From Opitutus sp. (GTDB taxonomy: Bacteria; Verrucomicrobiota; Verrucomicrobiia; Opitutales; Opitutaceae), in NCBI GenBank assembly GCA_025361365.1, contig JANYAM010000138.1, positions 1-37,860 on the forward strand: a stretch of DNA of 37,860 bases, in the 5' to 3' direction. Under the pieces are notes generated by a model. It was not told the origin of the DNA and ran no database searches. It saw only the letters and a program-made list of their open reading frames with translations. Positions 33,373 through 37,860 of this stretch are shown here, in pieces. The position numbers and the translations under genes are program-made. Positions within the stretch are counted from its first letter, which is position 1. The number at the start of each line of letters is the position of its first letter.

Positions 33373-34710
33373 TCAGGTTTTGAATTTTTTGCGGATGATG
33401 TCGGTCAGCGTGTCGTGTAGTTCCTGGTTCTCGATTTTGCCGAGGACTTCCTCGAAGAAGCCGAACACAAGGAGTTCCTGCGCCTGGGCGGCGCGGATGC
33501 CGCGGGACTCGAGGTAGAATTCCTGCTCGCGATCGATGCGGGACGAGGTGGCGCCGTGCGTGCAGCGCACGTCGTTGGCCTGGATCTCGAGGCCGGGCAG
33601 CGAGTTGGCCTCGGCCTCGTCGCTGAGCATCAGGTTGCGGTTGCTCTGGTAGGCGTCGGTCTTCTGGGCGTCGGGATCGACGACGATCAGGCCGGAAAAG
33701 ATGGTCTTCGCCTGGTCGAGCAGCGCGTTCTTGTAGAGCAGGTTCGAGGTCGTGTTCGGCGCTTGATGCAGCTGCAGCGTGCGCTGGTCGAACTCCTGCG
33801 TGCCGTGCGCGACGGTCAGCGCGAGCATCTCGGAGTGGGCGCCGGGAGCGGCCAGCTGGGAGAAGGACTCGTGCCGCGCCTGACGGGCGCCGGCGTGCAG
33901 GTTGAGCGAGAGGACCTTGGCGTCGCGGCGGGCGACGGTGGCGTTGAACTGGAAGGAGAGGGTCGCTCGGCTCCAGTCCTGCATGGCGATGTAGGTGACC
34001 TGCGCGCCGTGGCCGACGTAAAGGTCGTTGCCGCCGCAGGCGAAATGGGTCTGGGGTTTGGCGTCTGGGGTCTGGGCATCAGACCGGAAGAAGTCGGCGA
34101 CGGTGATCTTCGCGTTCTCCTCGGCGATGACGAGAGTGTGCGGGAAGACCGCGGTGCCGGCGCCGCAAGCGTAGTGGAATACGCCGACGGGCAGCGTGGC
34201 GGTGACACCCTTCGGCACATAGATGAAGGCGCCGTCCTCGAGGAAGGCCTCGTGTAGCGCGGCGAACTTGTCGGAGCCGAGCTTCGACGGCTGCGTGAGC
34301 AGATGGGCCTTCACCAAGTCGGCGTGCTGGAGCAGCGCGTGCTGGAGCGTGTCGAAGATGATGCCCGAGCCGGCGGTGCTGGCGTCGATCGCCTGCGAAG
34401 CGACGAGCCGGTTGTTGGCGAACACGAGGTGGCCGGCGCCGGTAACGCCAAGCTCGCGGTGCGCCATCTGGTCGAAGCGGCAGGCGGCGGGTGTGGCGTT
34501 GAAGCCGTCGAGCGTCAGCGTGGCCAGGTTGGAGAAGCGCCAGCCCTCGTTGGTGCGCTTGGGCATCGGCGCGGCGGCGAACCGCTCGTAGGCGGCGCGC
34601 TTGCGGTCGAGCCACCAGGCGGGCAGGTGCTTCACGCGCTCGAGATGAGCGGCGAAGGCTTCGCGCGTGAACGAGCCGGTGAGATTAGTGGAAGTGGCGA
34701 CGGAAGACAT
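33373..34710 (-). CDS. sufD: Fe-S cluster assembly protein SufD
   Basis: A 445-residue SufD starting at ATG 34710 (MSSVATSTNLTGSF). It forms the scaffold complex with SufB and SufC. The N-terminal helical part includes RTNEGWRFSNLATL, and the beta-helix core includes [33 protein letters not shown] and the late conserved segment AEANSLPGLEIQANDVRCTH followed by GATSSRIDREQEFYLESRGI. The His in VRCTHGATSS corresponds to the conserved cluster-assembly His of SufD. Gaps on both sides hold long inverted repeats. Confidence 0.93.
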   Translation of the reverse strand: MSSVATSTNLTGSFTREAFAAHLERVKHLPAWWLDRKRAAYERFAAAPMPKRTNEGWRFSNLATLTLDGFNATPAACRFDQMAHRELGVTGAGHLVFANNRLVASQAIDASTAGSGIIFDTLQHALLQHADLVKAHLLTQPSKLGSDKFAALHEAFLEDGAFIYVPKGVTATLPVGVFHYACGAGTAVFPHTLVIAEENAKITVADFFRSDAQTPDAKPQTHFACGGNDLYVGHGAQVTYIAMQDWSRATLSFQFNATVARRDAKVLSLNLHAGARQARHESFSQLAAPGAHSEMLALTVAHGTQEFDQRTLQLHQAPNTTSNLLYKNALLDQAKTIFSGLIVVDPDAQKTDAYQSNRNLMLSDEAEANSLPGLEIQANDVRCTHGATSSRIDREQEFYLESRGIRAAQAQELLVFGFFEEVLGKIENQELHDTLTDIIRKKFKT

Positions 34711-34726
34711 CTTAGGAATTATTTTG

Positions 34727-34790
34727 AACCACAGAGGCACAGAGACACGGAGCAGAGTCCGGAACTTTGTGCCTTCGTGTCTTTGTGGTT
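34727..34790. repeat. Long inverted repeat between sufB and sufD
   Basis: AACCACAGAGGCACAGAGAC and an inverted copy ending TCGTGTCTTTGTGGTT give 26-base arms with several mismatches around a short spacer. The words are of CACAGAGAC type. It starts 16 bases before the sufD ATG on the minus strand. Confidence 0.85.
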
Positions 34791-34792
34791 AA

Positions 34793-36247
34793 TCAGCCGA
34801 CCGATCCCTCCATCTCCAGGTCGATGAGCCGCTTGAGCTCGACGGAGTACTCCATCGGGAACTCGCGGGCGAGGTCGTTGATGAAACCGTTGACGGCGAG
34901 GCTCATCGCCTGCGCCTCGGTCAGGCCGCGCGACTGCATATAGAAGATCATGTCCTCGCTGACCTTCGACACGCTCGCCTCGTGCTGCGTGGCGTTCTTG
35001 TCGCCGCGGACGCTGATGGCCGGGTAGGTGTCGGTGCGGCTGTTGGTGTTGATCAGCAGGGCGTCGCACTCGGTGTTGTTCTTGCAGCCCTTGAGGTGCT
35101 TCGGGATGTGGACGACGCCGCGGTAGGTGGAGCGGCCCTGGCCGACGGAGATCGATTTGGCGATGATGTTGGACGTCGTGTTGTTCGCGGCGTGGATCAT
35201 CTTCGCGCCCGTGTCCTGGTGCTGGCCATCGTTGGCCAGCGCGATGGAGAGCACCTCGCCGCGGGCGCGCTCGCCCTTCAGGACGACGCCCGGGTATTTC
35301 ATGGTGAGGCGGCTGCCGATGTTGCAGTCGATCCACTTGATCTCGGCGTCCTCGTGCGCGACGCCGCGCTTGGTGACGAGGTTGAACACGTTGTTCGCCC
35401 AGTTCTGGACGGTGATGTATTGGATCTTGGCGCCCTTGAGCGCGACGAGCTCGACGACCGCGCTGTGCAGCGTCGAGGTGGAGAACTTCGGGGCGGTGCA
35501 GCCCTCCATATAAACGATCTCGGCGCCCTCGTCGGCGATGAGGAGGGTGCGCTCAAACTGGCCGAAGTTCTCGGCATTGATGCGGAAGTAGGCCTGGAGC
35601 GGCTGCGCGACCTTCACGCCCTTCGGCACGTAAATGAACGAGCCGCCGGAGAACACGGCGCTGTTGAGCGCGGAGAACTTGTTGTCGCCGGTCGGGATGA
35701 CCTTGCTGAAGAATTTCCGGAAGATCTCCGGGTGCTCGCGGAGGCCCTCGGTGGAGTTGACGAAGATCACGCCCTGCTTGGCGACGATATCCTTGATGTT
35801 CGAGTAGGCGGCCTCGGAGTCGAACTGGGCCTCGACGCCGGCGAGGAACTTGCGCTCCTGCTCGGGGATGCCGAGGCGCTCGAAGGTCTTCTTGATGTCG
35901 TCCGGCACCTCATCCCAGGTGCGCTTGGGTTTCTGGCCCTGCGAGAGGTAATAGCGGATCTTGTCGAAATCAATGTTCTCGAGGTCCTTCGTCGCCCAGT
36001 GCGTGGGCATGGGTTTTTCGCGGAAGGTCTTCAGGGCCTTCAGGCGGAAATCGAGCAGCCACGGCTCTTCCTTCTTCACCGAGCTGATGTAGCGGACCGT
36101 GTCCTCGGTCAGGCCCGTGCCGGCGTCGAAGGCGTAGTCGACCTTGTACTGGAAGTCGCCCTTGGTCTGGTCGATGCCGACGACGGGGTTGGCCGCCGTT
36201 TCATCCGCGGTGGTGGTCATGCCTTCGGTCTCGGTAAGTGGCTTCAT
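34793..36247 (-). CDS. sufB: Fe-S cluster assembly protein SufB
   Basis: A 484-residue SufB scaffold. I start it at ATG 36247 ([16 protein letters not shown]); ATG 36220 is possible. Core features are [60 protein letters not shown], with the conserved Cys of the EGC motif, and [11 protein letters not shown]-like [20 protein letters not shown]. The late region [20 protein letters not shown] with a second conserved Cys, [16 protein letters not shown] and [20 protein letters not shown] is complete. The length agrees with the family. It follows sufC, an order C-B-D in place of the enterobacterial B-C-D. Confidence 0.97.
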   Translation of the reverse strand: MKPLTETEGMTTTADETAANPVVGIDQTKGDFQYKVDYAFDAGTGLTEDTVRYISSVKKEEPWLLDFRLKALKTFREKPMPTHWATKDLENIDFDKIRYYLSQGQKPKRTWDEVPDDIKKTFERLGIPEQERKFLAGVEAQFDSEAAYSNIKDIVAKQGVIFVNSTEGLREHPEIFRKFFSKVIPTGDNKFSALNSAVFSGGSFIYVPKGVKVAQPLQAYFRINAENFGQFERTLLIADEGAEIVYMEGCTAPKFSTSTLHSAVVELVALKGAKIQYITVQNWANNVFNLVTKRGVAHEDAEIKWIDCNIGSRLTMKYPGVVLKGERARGEVLSIALANDGQHQDTGAKMIHAANNTTSNIIAKSISVGQGRSTYRGVVHIPKHLKGCKNNTECDALLINTNSRTDTYPAISVRGDKNATQHEASVSKVSEDMIFYMQSRGLTEAQAMSLAVNGFINDLAREFPMEYSVELKRLIDLEMEGSVG

Positions 36248-36273
36248 GGTGATGGGTCCGGGTGCGTGCGGCG

Positions 36274-36373
36274 GAACGCTCAACGTCCAACGCTCAACGT
36301 TGAACTTTTAAGTGAAGAAGAACGGGCGGCGGGCATTGAGCGTTAAGAGTTAAGCGTTGAGAGTTGAGCGTTC
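36274..36373. repeat. Long inverted repeat between sufC and sufB
   Basis: GAACGCTCAACGTCCAACGC and an inverted copy ending GTTGAGAGTTGAGCGTTC form arms of about 38-40 bases with several mismatches, built from CGCTCAACG-type words. The spacer contains GGGCGGCGGGC. It fills most of the 134-base gap. Confidence 0.85.
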
Positions 36374-36381
36374 GCCTGGCG

Positions 36382-37149
36382 TCAGGCATTGGCGGCGGCG
36401 AATTCTTGCTTCACCCAGTCGTAGCCCTTGGCCTCGAGCTCGAGGGCGAGGGACTTGTCGCCGCTCTTCACGATGCGGCCGTCGTGCATGACGTGCACGA
36501 AGTCCGGGACGATGTAGTCGAGCAGGCGCTGGTAGTGGGTGATGAGCATGATGCCGGGGGCGGCGGCGGACTTGCGCTGGGCGTTGACGCCGTCGGCGAC
36601 GATGCGGAGCGCGTCGATGTCGAGGCCGGAGTCGGTCTCATCCATCAGGGCGATCTTGGGCTCGAGCATGGCCATCTGGAGGATCTCGCAGCGCTTCTTT
36701 TCCCCACCGGAGAAACCTTCGTTGACGGAACGGGAGGTGAACTTCCGGTCGATCTTCAGCATATCCATTTTCGCGTAGAGTCGCTTGTAGTAACCGGTGG
36801 CGTCCAGTTCCTCTCCCTCGGTCATACGGGCCTGCACGGCGGCCCGGAGAAAGTTGGCGATGGAAACGCCGGGGATCTCGCTCGGATATTGGAAAGCGAG
36901 GAAAAGTCCGGCGCGGGCGCGTTCGTCGGGCTCCATGGCGAGGACCGACCCGCCGTCGAGCAGCACTTCGCCGCTCGTGATGGTGTAGTCCGGGTGGCCG
37001 GCGATGGCCTTGGCGAGCGTGCTCTTGCCGGTGCCATTCGGCCCCATGATGGCGTGCACCTCGCCCTGCTTGATGGTCAGGGTGAAGCCCTTGACGATAG
37101 TTTTGTCGCCGATGCTGATGTGAAGGTCGTGGATGACGAGTTGGGACAT
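36382..37149 (-). CDS. sufC: Fe-S cluster assembly ATPase SufC
   Basis: A 255-residue ABC-type ATPase that drives the SufBCD scaffold. ATG 37149 ([20 protein letters not shown]) is the start; the track extension comes from a repeat. Walker A is [12 protein letters not shown], the Q-loop [15 protein letters not shown], the signature [14 protein letters not shown], Walker [16 protein letters not shown] and the switch His [11 protein letters not shown]. The Walker B Asp-Glu is normal, and the region [15 protein letters not shown] is typical of SufC. It is the first structural gene after the Fur-like regulator, 49 bases downstream. Confidence 0.97.
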   Translation of the reverse strand: MSQLVIHDLHISIGDKTIVKGFTLTIKQGEVHAIMGPNGTGKSTLAKAIAGHPDYTITSGEVLLDGGSVLAMEPDERARAGLFLAFQYPSEIPGVSIANFLRAAVQARMTEGEELDATGYYKRLYAKMDMLKIDRKFTSRSVNEGFSGGEKKRCEILQMAMLEPKIALMDETDSGLDIDALRIVADGVNAQRKSAAAPGIMLITHYQRLLDYIVPDFVHVMHDGRIVKSGDKSLALELEAKGYDWVKQEFAAANA

Positions 37150-37185
37150 GAGAAAAGTGAAGGTGAGAGGGAGGTGTGGTCGCGC

Positions 37186-37227
37186 CCGTTCGACAGGCTC
37201 AGGACGTGGCCGGCTTCGCCGAGCCAC
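37186..37227. repeat. Repeat overlapping the end of the regulator gene
   Basis: The word GTTCGACAGGCTCAGG is followed by a small hairpin (GTGGC and GCCAC arms). The stop codon of the Fur-like gene and its last residues (SAKPATS) fall within it. Confidence 0.5.
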
Positions 37228-37630
37228 GAAAATTCAGCTCGATGCTGCTGGCCTGGAAGCCGGGGGGCAGGACCTCGCGCAGGCGGGTCATGATTTCGGC
37301 GGGCAGGTCCACGTCGTGGATTTTGCCGGACTGCTCATCGTGAAAATGCGCGTGTTCGTGGAGGTTTGGACAGTAGCGGGTGGGAGCGCGCTCCAAGTTG
37401 ACCTGGCGGACGATGCCGCAGCCGACGAGGGTCTCGAGGCAGTTGTACACCGTAGCCAGCGAGATGGTGGGCATCTGGGCCTTCACGCGGGCGAAAATCT
37501 CATCGGCGGTGGGGTGGTCGCGCTTTTCCAGAATGACTTTGAGCACGACCTCGCGTTGCGGGGTGGGGCGGACATCGCAGGACTTGAGCCGTTCGGAAAG
37601 GACTGCGTGCTTTTCAGATTGGGTGGACAT
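37199..37630 (-). CDS. Fur/PerR-family regulator at the head of the suf operon
   Basis: A 143-residue Fur-family protein starting at ATG 37630 ([16 protein letters not shown]); a GTG at 37669 is less likely. The winged helix is clear ([40 protein letters not shown]). Aligned without gaps to Bacillus PerR from memory, the regulatory-site His37, His91, His93 and Asp104 are kept, but Asp85 is Cys ([13 protein letters not shown]). The structural zinc cysteines are gone: the C-E-N-C motif reads D-E-Q-S and no C-terminal C-x2-C exists. The last residues come from a repeat. It precedes sufC on the same strand, so it probably controls Fe-S assembly and itself. Whether it senses iron, peroxide or something else is open. 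Confidence 0.88.
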   Translation of the reverse strand: MSTQSEKHAVLSERLKSCDVRPTPQREVVLKVILEKRDHPTADEIFARVKAQMPTISLATVYNCLETLVGCGIVRQVNLERAPTRYCPNLHEHAHFHDEQSGKIHDVDLPAEIMTRLREVLPPGFQASSIELNFRGSAKPATS

Positions 37631-37684
37631 CGGTGGAGAGAGTCCGACAAAGCAACGCACCCGCGACACGGTTTCAAGTAAGAA

Positions 37685-37699
37685 TTAGAATAATTCTAA
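37685..37699. promoter_or_regulatory. Perfect PerR-type box before the regulator-suf operon
   Basis: TTAGAATAATTCTAA is an exact 7-1-7 palindrome 55 bases upstream of the regulator ATG. It matches the PerR box pattern TTATAATNATTATAA apart from one symmetric change. It is the likely autoregulatory operator for the whole operon. Confidence 0.75.
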
Positions 37700-37775
37700 A
37701 TAGATGCATATCGGACTGAAGACCATATATATAACCAGCCAATCAAGTGTGTCACATGAAGTGATCTAGCTTAGA

Positions 37776-37837
37776 GCTGGAGCGGCGGTCTATGACCGCC
37801 GGCTCTGAAACCGGCGATCATAGAGCACCGCTACAGC
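37776..37837. repeat. Twin-hairpin element upstream of the regulator
   Basis: Two 27-base inverted arms with four mismatches, beginning GCTGGAGCGGCGGTCTATGA and ending ACCGCTACAGC, surround eight bases. Each arm is itself a hairpin (CGGCGGTC-TAT-GACCGCCG). Confidence 0.8.
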
Positions 37838-37860
37838 AAACGGACCAGGCACCGGGCGTC

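Noticed and set aside
34982-36346. 454-residue plus-strand ORF
   Set aside because: Antisense shadow of sufB.
33297-36373. Repeats in suf gaps as a CRISPR array
   Set aside because: Repeats are single inverted pairs of different sequence, without regular direct repeats or spacers.

Overview
The window is high-GC DNA from a Gram-negative bacterium. It carries lpxA, a TonB-dependent receptor and several exported proteins. The gene mix (a TIGR03790-like protein, an ADOP-type orphan permease, a DUF1080 protein, a suf operon ordered C-B-D-T) and the dense intergenic hairpin repeats suggest Verrucomicrobiota, most likely an Opitutaceae relative. That placement is inference from gene content; no rRNA marker is present. 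Most of the sequence looks chromosomal. The clearest mobile signals are a partial IS630-like transposase at the left edge, many small palindromic repeats, and two genes of visibly different composition (an RCC1-repeat gene and a small exported protein).

Layout. 1-644: IS630-like transposase running off the edge. 866-3652: periplasmic S24/S26-like protein and a TonB-dependent siderophore receptor with two Fur-type boxes upstream. 3774-9611: housekeeping run aroB, unknown, lpxA, pdxA, A-type Fe-S carrier, infC, amidase lipoprotein; four of these overlap or nearly overlap. 9665-13984: frameshifted RCC1-repeat gene, S1/P1-type nuclease, fluoride channel crcB, TIGR03790-like protein. 14139-17280 (minus): clpP and an 804-aa duplicated permease. 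17336-29351: purine catabolism locus with guanine deaminase, malate synthase, uraD, uraH, an unknown exported protein, allantoate amidohydrolase, allantoinase, ureidoglycine aminohydrolase, a single-chain xanthine dehydrogenase and xdhC. 29576-32689: two methyltransferase-like genes, a DUF1080 protein and a GH43-like propeller protein. 32734-37630 (minus): Fur/PerR-like regulator, sufC, sufB, sufD, sufT.

How the genes work together. The purine locus covers guanine to xanthine, xanthine to urate, then 5-hydroxyisourate through allantoin and allantoate to ureidoglycolate. Malate synthase can take the final glyoxylate into central metabolism. Urate oxidase and a ureidoglycolate lyase or dehydrogenase are not in the window. 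The suf operon starts with a Fur-family regulator whose promoter holds a perfect 15-bp PerR-type palindrome, while the TonB receptor has Fur-type boxes; the two box types differ at the base pair that separates Fur from PerR boxes in Bacillus.

The most unusual material is repetitive. Paired hairpins of the REP/BIME kind lie between genes and also in frame inside pdxA and, twice, inside xdh. A second class, long imperfect inverted repeats built from short repeated words, sits at all three internal junctions of sufC-B-D-T, between uraD and uraH, and over the start and signal peptide of the TIGR03790-like gene. No intergenic gap exceeds 300 bases; no tRNA, rRNA or CRISPR array was seen.
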